This document shows positions 1-10,503 of a stretch of DNA of 64,000 nt, one piece after another. Every line of letters starts with the position of its first letter. Position 1 is the first letter of the stretch. The stretch lies in assembly GCA_037962975.1 (NCBI GenBank), contig CM075675.1, positions 109,022,718-109,086,717 on the forward strand, in the 5' to 3' direction. Under the pieces are notes generated by a model that saw only the letters and a list, made by a program, of their open reading frames with translations, ran no database searches and was not told where the DNA came from. A program made the position numbers and the translations under genes. This DNA is from Clitoria ternatea. Taxonomy: Eukaryota; Streptophyta; Magnoliopsida; Fabales; Fabaceae.

Positions 1-126
1 TTGGACCGGTACTAGACTGAACCATTTGCTTTTGTTTCTGTGTGCAGTCAATACGTATTTTTCTTAGTAGTTATTGTTTCAAGTAGTCGTAGCTGTGAGT
101 TGCTTTGTCGTGTTAACAATTGTTGT

Positions 127-711
127 ATGCAGTCAAGGAGTAGAGGAGAACCTTTCTTCTTTGATCCTGACATCGATTTGTTAGAACGTAGATTAAGAAA
201 AGAGAAAAAGCAAAAAGAAGAAAAAGAAATGGAACAGAGGAGAGTTACACTAGGTGACTACTCCAGGCCGAATGAAGAAGGATCGCAAGCTAGCATCCTT
301 AGGCCACCGATTGCAGCTAACAATTTTGAACTAAAACCAGCTTTACTGCAGCTGGTAAGAAATGAACAATTCGGAGGAAGTGAGGTTGAGGATCCAAATT
401 TGCATTTAGCAACCTTCCTCCAAATTTGTGATACAGTAAAAATGAATGGGGTCCCTGAAGAAGCAATCCGACTAAGGTTGTTTCGATTTTTTCTAAGGGA
501 CCGAGCAAAAGCCTGGTTGCAGAGTCAACCGAGAGGCAGTATTTCCACCTGGGAGGATTTGCAAAGGAAATTTTTGATTAAATACTTCCCTCCTTCTAAA
601 TATGCAAAGCTGTGTAATGAAATCACATGTTTCCAGCAAAGAGAAGGTGAGTCCTTGATGGAAGCATGGGATAGGTATAAAGAAAGCTTGAGGAGATGTC
701 CTCATCATTAG
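127..711 (+). pseudogene. gag: Athila-type gag, N-terminal part, ended by a premature TAG
   Basis: Encodes the first 194 residues of the structural Gag polyprotein that assembles the cytoplasmic virus-like particle. I start at the first ATG in frame (127); upstream the frame is open back to a GTG at 40 but has no ATG. A basic, glutamate-rich stretch (residues about 22-38) is followed by the retrotransposon gag domain, with recognisable blocks such as FFLRDRAKAWLQSQP, STWEDLQRKFLIKYFPP and FQQREGESLMEAWDRYKE. The TAG at 709-711 lies inside this domain just after the CPHH block, not at a gag-pol boundary. The same frame then continues open to 3402. This looks like decay rather than programmed readthrough, although read-through cannot be excluded from sequence alone. 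Confidence 0.85.
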
Positions 712-3405
712 ATTTCTGATGGACAGCAAGTGACTATTTTCTATAATGGTGTCAGGCCAGCTACCAGAGTCTTGATTGATGCCTCGGCTGGAGGCTCATT
801 AACAACTAAAACTATAGAAGAAGCTATAGAGCTGATTGATGTGATGGCTTCTAATGAATACCTGATTAGTGAGAGGAACCAAGTCCCTAGGAGAGGAATA
901 TTGGAATTAGAAGCACAAGATGCTTATCTGGCTCAGAGCAAATTAATGACTCAGGCTTTGGAAAAATTAAGCATTCAGATTTCAGAACTCCAAAAGCCGA
1001 GTCAAGTTTCTATGATCAGTTGTGACTTTTGTGGTGGAGACCATGAAAATGGAATGTGTGATCCAGTTGTGCCTTCCGAGCAAGTGAATTATATGGGGCA
1101 GCAACAGTATCAAAGGAATTATCCTTCTAATTCCTTCAATCCTAATTACAGGAGCCACCCCAATTTTTCCTGGCAGAAAGGTCCACATTTGAATCAGAAT
1201 ATCCCACCGAGTCAACCCACAAATAGACCACAACAACTTTCTTACCCTCCTGTTAAAGAAAAATCCAAACTCGAGAATGTACTTTCTCAGTTTATCCAGG
1301 CCACTCAGGCCAGTTTTAAGAATCAGGAAGCATCCATAAGAAATTTAGAAAATCAAGTAGGACAGCTTTCTAAACAATTAGCTGAGAGGCAAGCAGGCAA
1401 TTTCCCTAGAGATACCAAGGTAAATCCAAGGGAACATTGCAAGGCCATAATTACTAGGAGTGGAAAAATTATTTCTCCATCTCCGGGTCAAGAAATAAGT
1501 TCAGAAAAAGAAAAAGAAATAATACAAGAAACCGAGCAGGACAATAAAGATGAAGTAGAAAATAAAAATGAATCAGAAAAAGAAAAAGAAAATAAAGTCC
1601 ATCAAAAGAAAAAGAAAAAGGTTGATCTGATTCTGGAGGAAGCTTCTAAGCTGACTCCTGAAAAACTGAGGAATGCTCTATTTCCGCACAGGTTTAAAAA
1701 GCAAATAGAGGAGCAGAAGTTTGCTAGGTTCTTAGAGGTCTTCAAGAAACTTCACATTAATATCCCTTTTACTGAGGCATTGCAGGAGATGCCTTCCTAT
1801 GCAAAATTTTTAAAAGAACTATTGTCTAAGAAGAGGAAGCTTAGGGGGGATGAAATGATTACTCTCACTCAAGAGTGTAGCGCAATCATTCAAAAGAAAC
1901 TTCCCCAAAAGCTAGAGGATCCTAGATCTTTCACAATACCGTGTGCAATAGGGGATATTCATGTAGGAAGTGCTCTCTGTGATCTAGGAGCCAGTATAAA
2001 TCTGATGCCTCTATCGTTGATGAAAAAACTGGGAATTAATGACTTGCAACCGACTCGCATGTCCTTGCAGTTGGCTGACAGGTCCATTAAATATCCCCAA
2101 GGCATGCTGGAAGACTTGTTAGTAAAAGTAGATAAATTTATCTTTCCAGCAGACTTCATAGTGTTGGATATGGAAGCTGACCGAGAGATCCCTTTGATCT
2201 TAGGTAGACCCTTCCTAGCTACTGGCAGAGCGTTGATTGATGTGGAAAAAGGTGAACTCATGCTGAGAGTTCAGGAGGAGCAAGTAATTTTTAATGTCTT
2301 CAATTCCATGAAACATCCGACTGAACGGATGGATTGCCTAATGATTGAAGAGGTTGAAAATTACCAGACTCCCTTACTGCTAAAAACTAAGGAAGAGGCT
2401 CTACGAAATTTTTTAGAGGATGACTTTGACTCCGAGACCGAGTCAATTGACTCTCACTCGGAAATACTAGACCTATTGGAAGTTTTAGAGGTAGGTGATT
2501 TTGAAAAGGAAAATGATTTGGAAAATACTGAAGCTGAGAAAGGAAAGGAATTTTTGGAAGAAAAATATGATTTAAAACCTTTACCTTCTCATCTGAAATA
2601 TGTTTTCCTGAGAGGAAATGACACTCATCCTGTCATTATTAATGCCGACTTAAAAGAAGAGGATGAGAATAAACTAGTTGGGGTATTAAAGGCTCATGAA
2701 TCTGCCATTGGCTGGAACATTTCTGACTTGAAGGGAATCAGTCCATCCTTTTGTATGCACAAAATCCTGATGGAGGATGACTATTCCCCTGTTGTACAGC
2801 CACAACGCAGATTGAACCCCATTATGAAGGAAGCAGTGAGAAAGGAAGTAGTCAAGCTCCTTGATGCGGGAATCATTTACCCGATCTCGGACAGCACTTG
2901 GATTAGCCCAGTCCAAGTGGTACCCAAGAAGGGAGGAATGACGACTGTAAGAAATGACCAGGGTGAAATCATAGCCACTCGGCCAACTACAGGCTGGAGG
3001 ATGTGCATTGATTACAGAAGGCTGAATAACTCTACTCGGAAAGACCATTTCCCCCTTCCGTTTGTTGATCAAATGCTTGAGAGGTTATCAGGACATGAGT
3101 ACTATTGTTTTCTTGATGGGTACTCGGGTTATAACCAAATTGTGGTTGACTCGAAGGATCAAGAAAAGACTGCCTTCACATGTCCCTATGGAATTTTTGC
3201 ATACAGGCGCATGCCGTTCGGCTTGTGCAACGCTCCAGCAACCTTCCAAAGGTGCATGCTGGCAATTTTTGGGGATATGGTGGAAAAATTTATTGAAGTA
3301 TTCATGGATGACTTCTCGGTATTTGGGAGCAATTTTGACACATGCCTCAGCAACTTAGCTAAGGTGCTGATGAGATGTCAAGAGACCAATCTCGTTCTTA
3401 ACTAG
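712..3405 (+). pseudogene. gag-pol: Athila-type gag C-terminus, protease and most of reverse transcriptase
   Basis: Continues the 127-711 frame after its TAG. In order: the end of the gag domain with FYNGV near 739; a CX2CX3HX4C zinc knuckle (CDFCGGDHENGMC, 1021-1059) for RNA binding; a helical stretch near 1285-1390; a Lys/Glu-rich linker (about 1500-1625); an aspartic protease with active-site DLGAS at 1981-1995; and a reverse transcriptase with CIDYRRLN near 3004-3027, a YCFLDGYSGYNQI block near 3103-3141 and the catalytic box FMDD at 3301-3312 (Asp codons 3307 and 3310). Both polymerase aspartates are present. The frame stops at TAG 3403-3405, in a block (LVLN-stop-EKCHF) where the family has a conserved Trp, so a single TGG-to-TAG change explains it. 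No frameshift separates this part from the next. Confidence 0.88.
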
Positions 3406-5454
3406 GAGAAATGCCACTTTATGGTTAAGGAAGGGATAGTCCTTGGCCATAGGATCTCTGCTGAGGGCATGCAGGTGGACCGAGCAAAAATTGAAATTAT
3501 TGAAAAACTTCCTCCTCCGATCAACGTGAAAGGAGTAAGGAGTTTTCTAGGATGTGCTGGGTTCTATAGAAGGTTCATAAAAGATTTTTCAAAAATAGCT
3601 AAGCCTTTGACCGACTTGCTTGTGAAAGATCAGGTGTTTGCATTTAATGAAAATTGTGTCAAGGCATTTGAAAAATTGAAACAAAGTTTGACTTTAGCTC
3701 CGATCCTTGCATCACCCGACTGGTCTTTACCGTTTGAATTAATGTGTGATGCAAGTGACTTTGCAATCGGAGCTGTACTGGGTCAGAAAAAAGAGAAATT
3801 AACTCATGTGATCTATTATGCTAGTAAAGTGTTAAATGAAAATCAAATACATTACACCACGACTGAAAAAGAAATGCTTGCTGTGGTGTATGCATTTGAT
3901 AAATTCCGTGCATACTTGATTGGTGCCAAAGTCATCGTATATACAGACCACTCGGCAATCAAGTATTTACTAGCTAAAAAAGAGTCTAAACCGAGACTGA
4001 TTAGGTGGGTTCTGTTACTCCAAGAGTTTGACTTAGAAATACGAGACAAAAAAGGAGTAGAGAACTCAGTTGCAGACCAATTGTCTCGTCTGGAAGTTGA
4101 GTCGGATTCTGTCTTAATAAAAGAGGAATTTCCAGACGAAAAGTTGATGGCCATTATAATTGGGCCATGGTACGCTGACATGGCAAACTTTAAAAGTGCC
4201 TCAGTGGTACCTGATGGTTGGACATCCCAAATGAGAAAAAAATTCTTTCATGATAGTAAGGCTTTTCTATGGGATGATCCATTTTTGTTTAAAATAGGCA
4301 TAGATGGAGTAATCAGGCGCTGTGTGCCTGAATCCGAGCAGGAAAGGCTCTTGTGGCACTGCCACGATTCTTATTACGGAGGTCATCATGGTGCCTCCCG
4401 TACCGCAGCAAAGGTGTTGCAGAGTGGCTTTTACTGGCCAACTATCTTTCAGGATTCCAAAGAATATGTAAAAAGGTGTGATAAATGTCAAAGGAGCGGA
4501 GGTGTCTCTGCAAAAGCTGGCATGCCTTTGACAAATATTCTAATTGTGGAATTATTTGACGTTTGGGGTATCGACTTCATGGGACCCTTCCCTAAGTCGT
4601 TCTCCAACGAATACATTCTTGTTGCTGTGGACTATGTCTCCAAATGGGTGGAGGTAATTCCGACCCGAACCAATGATGCACAGGTTGTGCTTAGGTTCAT
4701 CAAGAAAAATATTTTCTCTAGGTTTGGAGTTCCGAGAGTAATTATTAGTGATGGGGGTTCACATTTTTGCAATAAGATAATGGAAAAAGCCCTGTGTCAC
4801 TATGAGGTTTTACATAAGATATCAACTCCTTACCATCCACAGACTTGTGGACAAGTCAAACTGTCCAATAGAGAAATCAAGAGAATTTTAGAAAAAGTGG
4901 TCAGAAAATCCAGAAAAGATTGGTCGGTAAAATTAGATGATGCATTGTGGGCTTACCGAACAGCTTTTAAAACTCCGATTGGCATGTCCCCGTATCAATT
5001 GGTGTACGGTAAGGCTTGCCATCTCCCTGTGGAGTTGGAACACAAAGCGTGGTGGGCCACAAAGCTATTAAACATGGACTGTGACCAGTCTCAGGAGGAA
5101 AGAGTTTTGAAACTCCATGAATTAGAGGAGTTCCGACTCAACGCTTATCAAAGTGCCTCCATTTATAAGGAGAAAACAAAGAAATGGCATGATAACCGAA
5201 TTAATAAGAAAGAGTTTCAGAAGGACAATCAGGTTTTGTTATTCAATTCCCGACTGAAACTCTTCCCTGGAAAACTTCGATCCAAGTGGTCCGGGCCTTT
5301 TACTGTAAATGAGGTTTTTCCTCATGGTGCAGTTGAACTGAAAGATCCGACTACCGATCGGATTTTCAAGGTGAATGGACAGCGACTCAAACTCTACTTT
5401 GGAGGAGAGTTTGATAGGCAGAAAACCTCCTTGTTACTGAAGCCATCTTCTTAG
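3406..5454 (+). pseudogene. pol: Athila-type pol C-terminus: end of RT, RNase H and integrase, with a lost integrase active-site residue
   Basis: Same frame as 127-3405. It holds the RT thumb and connection, then RNase H with acidic residues in CDAS (Asp codon 3748), TEKEM, TDHSAI and ADQLSR. The integrase follows: an HHCC zinc domain (about 4351-4494, ending CDKCQ), a catalytic core with Asp in GIDFMG (codon 4573) and Asp in SDGG (codon 4750), and a C-terminal GPY/F-type module around KWSGPF (about 5284-5301). The third member of the D,D-35-E triad should fall 36 residues after the second Asp. That codon (4858-4860) is AAA, Lys, so strand transfer is predicted to be dead. It ends at TAG 5452-5454. 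Apart from this and the two upstream stops the reading frame is intact, so inactivation looks recent. Confidence 0.88.
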
Positions 5455-5850
5455 ATACAATAAGGTCAAGCTAGTGACCTTAAAGAAGCGCTCTAGGGAG
5501 GCAGCCCTATGTTCCGATTGTTTTGTTTAGAACTTTGAATTAGAATGAAAAAAAAAACTAAAAAGTTAGTGAATAAAGTTGTGAAGTTGAAGAAGGAAAT
5601 CCGAGTTTAATTCTTCTATTTCGCTCAGGCGAAGCACTGGTAGCTTAGGCGAGCCAATGCTGATTGTTGTTTCGCACTTAGAGGAAAAATGTACTAAGTT
5701 GAGTGAAAATAGTACACTCGGATAATTGTTACTTGTCTTAACCCTTCTTCCCGACTGAACTTCACTCGGCATTTTTCAATAAAATTTCTGTGAATAAAAA
5801 GTAAGACTTTGAAGGATTTCTGATCGTTGATGTAATAAACGGGTCAGATA
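5455..5850 (+). other. Spacer downstream of pol in the Athila-like element
   Basis: Non-coding internal sequence after the pol stop. It contains gcgaagc/gcgagcc pieces near 5630-5655 related to the AGCGAG hairpin motif found elsewhere in the window, and scattered CTCGG words. I see no gene or RNA here. Confidence 0.6.
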
Positions 5851-7710
5851 GTGAAAAGTGACTTATTTCAGTCGGATTTTCATTACTCGGATTCCTCAGT
5901 CATCACAATCAGTATTGTATCCATTAGTCTCATCTGCATGCGGCCTTTCATTCTTTCATCCACTCGGCTTTCTCTAGTAGCCGGTTTCTTCCACTCGGAT
6001 CCCTCATTCCTCACTCCTCACTCAGTTTCTTTCATTTATCTTTTACTCGTCCTTCTTTTCATATATTCTGTTGTCCACCCTCACCCGTCACTCATTCCCA
6101 TACTTTATCTCTTCCTCTCAGCCGTTGATTCATTCATTTGTGCTTTCAATCCACCTGAGTTCTTCCTCGATTTCATCACCCGATCTCTCTGCATGTGTTG
6201 GTTGTTCATCCAGCTTTTCATTCACTCATTCTCTCGTCTACTCATTTTGTCACTCAATCGTCTTCTTCTTCATCCATTCGGTATTCCGATTCACTCGGAC
6301 CCCTATGCATTCATTCTTATATTCACTCGTTTTTCTCACTCTGTCGCTCCATATCATTCTGACTTTCGTTGCTTACCTCATTTTTCACTCTGTCTTCATT
6401 CCACTCGGTCAATTTATTTCACTCGTTCTCCATTCACTCGGTCGTTCTTCCATTCTTCCATTCATCACTGATTCACCCGATCTTTTTCACCCATTATTTC
6501 ATGAATGCTTCGCCTTCCGTTCTTTTTCTTTTTCAGCCACTCATATATATATTCATTCAGTTTCCACTATAGTGGTTCTTTTATCCACTCAGGTTATCTC
6601 CTTCTTCGTCTATCTTTCATTCATGTTTGTTCGCCCGGTCGGTCAGCCATTCGTTCCTGTTCTTTCACTTGTTTTTCTATTTGTCCGACCTCTCGCTGTT
6701 TGTTCATTCATTTTTTCCCTTTTACCCGGTTTAATCCACTCAGTATTCATTTACTCGTCATTTCATTCCACTTATTTTCTTTCTCGGTTTTCTCCCGTTG
6801 TACTTTTCTTTTTCATCTACTCGTGTTTCATTCGCGATTGTCACTCAATTTACTCAGTATTTCCAGTCACTCAATTTCCTGTCATCTCGTTTTTCATTCC
6901 CTAAGTTTCTCTATTCACTCGGCCCTTCGCTGTATTCGTTTTGTTTACTCGGCCTTTCATTTACTCGGTATTTCATTCATTCCATTTTCCACTCCTGTCA
7001 TTTTTGTTCTTCGCCCGAACTCTCATTGTCATTCACTCATTCTTCATATCTCAGATCTATATCACTCAGTTCCCTCCACTCGTTCTTTCTTTCATTCAGC
7101 CTTACTCTCATTCGTTCTTTCTTTCACGCACTTCTCTATTCACTCGTATCTCACGACGGTTGTTCACTCGTCCATTCATTGTCACACTCGGTTCTCAGAC
7201 ACTTATCTTCATTCATTCATTCTTTCACTCATTCTGTGACCCATTCGGTATTCATTCACTCAGTACCCTTTTCATTTAGTGTTTTATTCACTTTTTCTCA
7301 CTCACTCATCACTCAGTTCCTCATTCACTAGGTTTCTCGCTAGTTCACTCGGTTCCTTCTTCATCGATCGGTATACCCTTTACTCATTTCCACTCGGTCA
7401 CTCTCTTTTCCGTTCTTCACCCGTCATTCAGCTTTTCAGTTATGCATTCATTCTTTCCCTTTCATTTACTCGGACTTTCGTTTTGTTCACCGATCAACTA
7501 TTCATTCACTTGGTATAATTTGTACCCACTCGGCATTCATTCATCCTTTCGCCCTTTTCATTCTTTTTGCTCATTATTCATTTATTCAGTATTCCTTCAT
7601 TCATTCATATTTCGATTCCTTTCTTTTATTATTCACTTCTTGATTCACTTGTATTTCATTACAATGGTTCACTCGTTTCTCATACGCTCTATTTCATTTA
7701 TTTAAATACT
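5851..7710 (+). repeat. CACTCGG-rich pyrimidine tract inside the Athila-like element
   Basis: About 1.85 kb of irregular repetition built from TTCACTCGG and TTCATTCA words, strongly T/C-rich on the + strand. All three + frames stay open for long stretches and would give Ser/Phe/His/Leu-rich peptides. I read that as a by-product of purine-poor sequence with few stop codons, not as coding. The nested minus-strand element has the matching tract in its own sense direction at 27041-28660, so the tract is an inherited part of this family's 3' internal region. Confidence 0.8.
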
Positions 7711-8260
7711 TTTCATTCTCCTTGGATTTAAACTTGTAGTTAAACTTGCTTCTTGTCTTATCGTCTGTTCATTTATCCATCTTCCATTCTCCTATGTCCA
7801 TTTGGCATCACATTGGTATCATCCCACTCTTCCTCGATCTTCTACCCCTCTAGTAATTGAGTATTCTAAAAAAAATAATAAATAATAAAAATAAAAATAA
7901 AAATGGCACGCCCAGTAATATATATATATAAAAATAAATAAAAATAAAATAAAAAAAATCTAATATATATATAATAAATAAATAAATAATAAACAACATA
8001 ATAATAATAGTAGTAATACATTTAATAAAGTAATAATTAAAGCTGACCGCATTTACGCGTTTCTTGAAAATTGAATTCAACATTATAAAAGAGAAACCCT
8101 TTCAGCTTCCAACCCTCAGTACCTATGTTGAACTTGAGCTGAAGACGAAAAGACACTTTCTGGTTTCTAAGAAAGGTATTACCTTTTCACTTCTTTCACT
8201 TCTAAGTTCGTGGTTATTATCTTCTTGTTTCATTGTTATTGTTTTCCACTGTCATAAGCC
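7711..8260 (+). other. AT-rich spacer of the Athila-like element
   Basis: Non-coding spacer. From 7866 to about 8035 it is nearly pure A/T simple sequence (AATAAATAA and TATATATA words). The remainder is T-rich leader-like sequence ahead of the downstream ORF. No gene seen. Confidence 0.6.
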
Positions 8261-8908
8261 ATGCATCTCACAATTTGGTTTGTTGTTTTTCTGTTGGATT
8301 TCTGTTCTTATTTTTGTTTAATTAGGTTGTTTATCATCGTTGTTTTAACATTCATCATGAAAAGAAGATCACAAAGACTTCTGCAGAAACCTAGACCCAA
8401 CTTTGCAGAAGGAAGTGTGCGAAGGAAACAAATAGACAACGAAAGAGAAGTGGCAACCATCACTATATCTGATTCGTCTGTTCATGTACCTAGTCGAAGT
8501 CAGGAGCAAAGGGATGTATCTCCTCTGGTTCAAAGGAATGTATCTCCTGCGAGTGAGGAAAATGAGTTACCAGAGGTTGAAAGTGTTAAGGCTGTTGAAA
8601 ACTGTGCTGTGAAGTTTAAAGCCACAGAACCAGAACGTCCCAAGCAATCTGTAGGAGCTGGTCCTTCTTCTTCTTCTTCTGACATTCTTTTGGTGTTACA
8701 GGAATTACAGGTTGTGAAGAAGATGCAACTTGAAATTTATGATCGGGTCTCGAACCACGATCAGATGCTCAGAAAGATTGCCACAAAACTGAGGGTTGAA
8801 CAGTCAGCAGAAATGGGAGCCCCACCTGATAGAGATGCGTGGTTAGCTTCCATTGGATTCACGATTCCCTCCCAGCAGGACAAGGACGATGAAGATCAGA
8901 ATGTTTAA
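8261..8908 (+). CDS. Downstream ORF of the Athila-like element, at the env-like position, function unknown
   Basis: A 215-codon open frame after pol, where Athila elements carry an extra, often env-like ORF. The first ATG (8261) would add about 32 strongly hydrophobic residues (WFVVFLLDFCSYFCLIRLFI), which could be a signal anchor or simply T-rich leader read in frame. The second ATG (8357) starts a hydrophilic protein of 183 residues: a basic N-terminus (MKRRSQRLLQK), a Ser/Glu-rich middle with a Ser run (SSSSSD), a probable coiled coil near LQELQVVKKMQLEIYD, and an acidic C-terminus. I do not recognise a fusion-protein or envelope domain, and at this size it is far shorter than a full env-like ORF. 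It may be a remnant or a family-specific accessory protein. The nested relative lacks it. Confidence 0.55.
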   Translation: MHLTIWFVVFLLDFCSYFCLIRLFIIVVLTFIMKRRSQRLLQKPRPNFAEGSVRRKQIDNEREVATITISDSSVHVPSRSQEQRDVSPLVQRNVSPASEENELPEVESVKAVENCAVKFKATEPERPKQSVGAGPSSSSSDILLVLQELQVVKKMQLEIYDRVSNHDQMLRKIATKLRVEQSAEMGAPPDRDAWLASIGFTIPSQQDKDDEDQNV

Positions 8909-10490
8909 GCAGTTGTTCCACGATTTTATGATGTTTCCTATGTATTTAATTTAATGTTATTGTAACTGCTTTCTAAACAGTGAACTTGTTTCTATTTTTA
9001 ATTATGTAATGAAAATTTAATTTCTGTCAATTTGTTGATTTATTCGGTTTTTCATATGTATTGGTAAACTCCATGAGTCCCAATCCGATTACGCGCTTCC
9101 TAGCACTACCACTCAGGTAAAAGGGAAGTATTCTAGTACCCCGACTCCTTATTTGATTTTCCGATTCTTTATTTGATAAAATATGTTAATTATATTTAAT
9201 TTCAAATCCATCTTAATAATTTGAAGTTTGCTGATTCGTTAAGCTGTAGTCGGATAAATTAATTGATCGGTTTTTGCTTAACTCATGATCTCTGGCCATA
9301 ACTATTATTCATCATTAATTAAAATGTTTACTCGGCATGCTAGTTAGCAATCTAGATGTATGATCTTACATTAAGTTTGGGGACAAGACTGGCTGATTAA
9401 ATGTTATAATCATATGAGCTTTTGAGCCTATTTTATCTTTTTCCGAGTGAACTTGCATGCTAGTTAGTGAGACAGAATTTGCCTCAGTGCTTGCTAATTG
9501 TCGTATGTCAACCAATCGAAAATGATGAAGGCCTTCTTTGATTATTTAGCCAGGGCCAAAAATAGCCTTCCTAATCTATTAAATTATCCTTTGACCTAAT
9601 GATTATGTTTGAGCCTGAAACCTTTTATTTGTTTTATATACCTAACATTACAAGCCTAGTTATCCAAGAAAAACCCAACTAGAGTACCCTCAATGTTCCA
9701 CTGGTGAATTACTCGGTTTTTGCTTATTGCTAGGGACTAGCAATCTCTAAGTTTGGGGATGAAGAGTGTGCCTAACAGTAATTAAAGACACACTCTGACC
9801 TTGATTATGGATAAATATGTAGAAAAATAAAAGGAAGAAAGGAAAAGCCGAGAGAAAAATGAACAAAGTTCAGAAAAGAAAAAAGAGGTGCAAAGCACCA
9901 CAAGAAAAAAAAAATCGATCGGAAAAGATGGAAAGAAAAGAAAGAAAAGGAAAGGAAAAGTCCAAAGGACTGAAAGAAAAAGAAAGTGCAAAACAGCACG
10001 AGTTATTAAGTAGCATTCAGTCAGAAAAGTAAAGAGAGTTGTTAGTAGAGGCAAGTAAGTTAGAATTGAGGCAAAGCATCAGTGGACACATCTTGTAACC
10101 TATCTATGACTCGGAAAAACAATAATTGAGCCTGTAGCCGAGCCCCATTATAAGCTTAAAAAGCCCTTACTGATCCGATTGAGTTGGCATATTTCATGAT
10201 GTTTAGAACTGTTGCAAGCCTATGTTGATCTAACTAGTATGCAAGTGATGAGTGCATTCTATTTACCCTATACACCGAGAGAAGAGTTAAACACCGACCA
10301 GTGAGGAAAGCATCAGCAGCTTATCTCCCAAAGGAGGTGTAAGTTTTTATATTTTTAGAAATTGTGAGAAGAAAGCATGATCGGTATTCAATAATTATAG
10401 TATGAACTAAGTTAAGGAAAGATTGATTGTGTTGATCAATTGCTGATTGTTAATTAATCTGAATATTTGCTTGAGGACAAGCAAAGTTTT
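8909..10490 (+). other. 3' internal non-coding region of the Athila-like element
   Basis: No gene seen. It includes a purine-rich tract (about 9820-10000, GAAAGAAAAGG words) and several copies of AAGTTTGGGGA, the polypurine-tract word, for example near 9374 and 9750. The sequence is clearly homologous, in reverse, to 25490-26830 of the nested minus-strand element. Confidence 0.65.
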
Positions 10491-10501
10491 AAGTTTGGGG
10501 A
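10491..10501 (+). promoter_or_regulatory. Polypurine tract (plus-strand primer) of the Athila-like element
   Basis: AAGTTTGGGGA ends 2 bp before the 3' LTR start (TGATAAG). The same word sits in mirror position in the nested element (25477-25487, minus). Purine-rich tracts directly 5' of the 3' LTR prime plus-strand DNA synthesis in LTR retrotransposons. Confidence 0.75.
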
Positions 10502-10503
10502 TG

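Noticed and set aside
40..126. Upstream extension of gag from a GTG at 40
   Set aside because: GTG initiation is not expected here; the first in-frame ATG at 127 fits the usual Athila gag start, a basic leader after an FDP-type block.
5851..7705. Several overlapping + strand ORFs rich in Ser, Phe, His and Leu
   Set aside because: They are open in all three frames because the tract is T/C-rich and repetitive. The peptides have no domain and the same tract appears on the other strand in the nested element.
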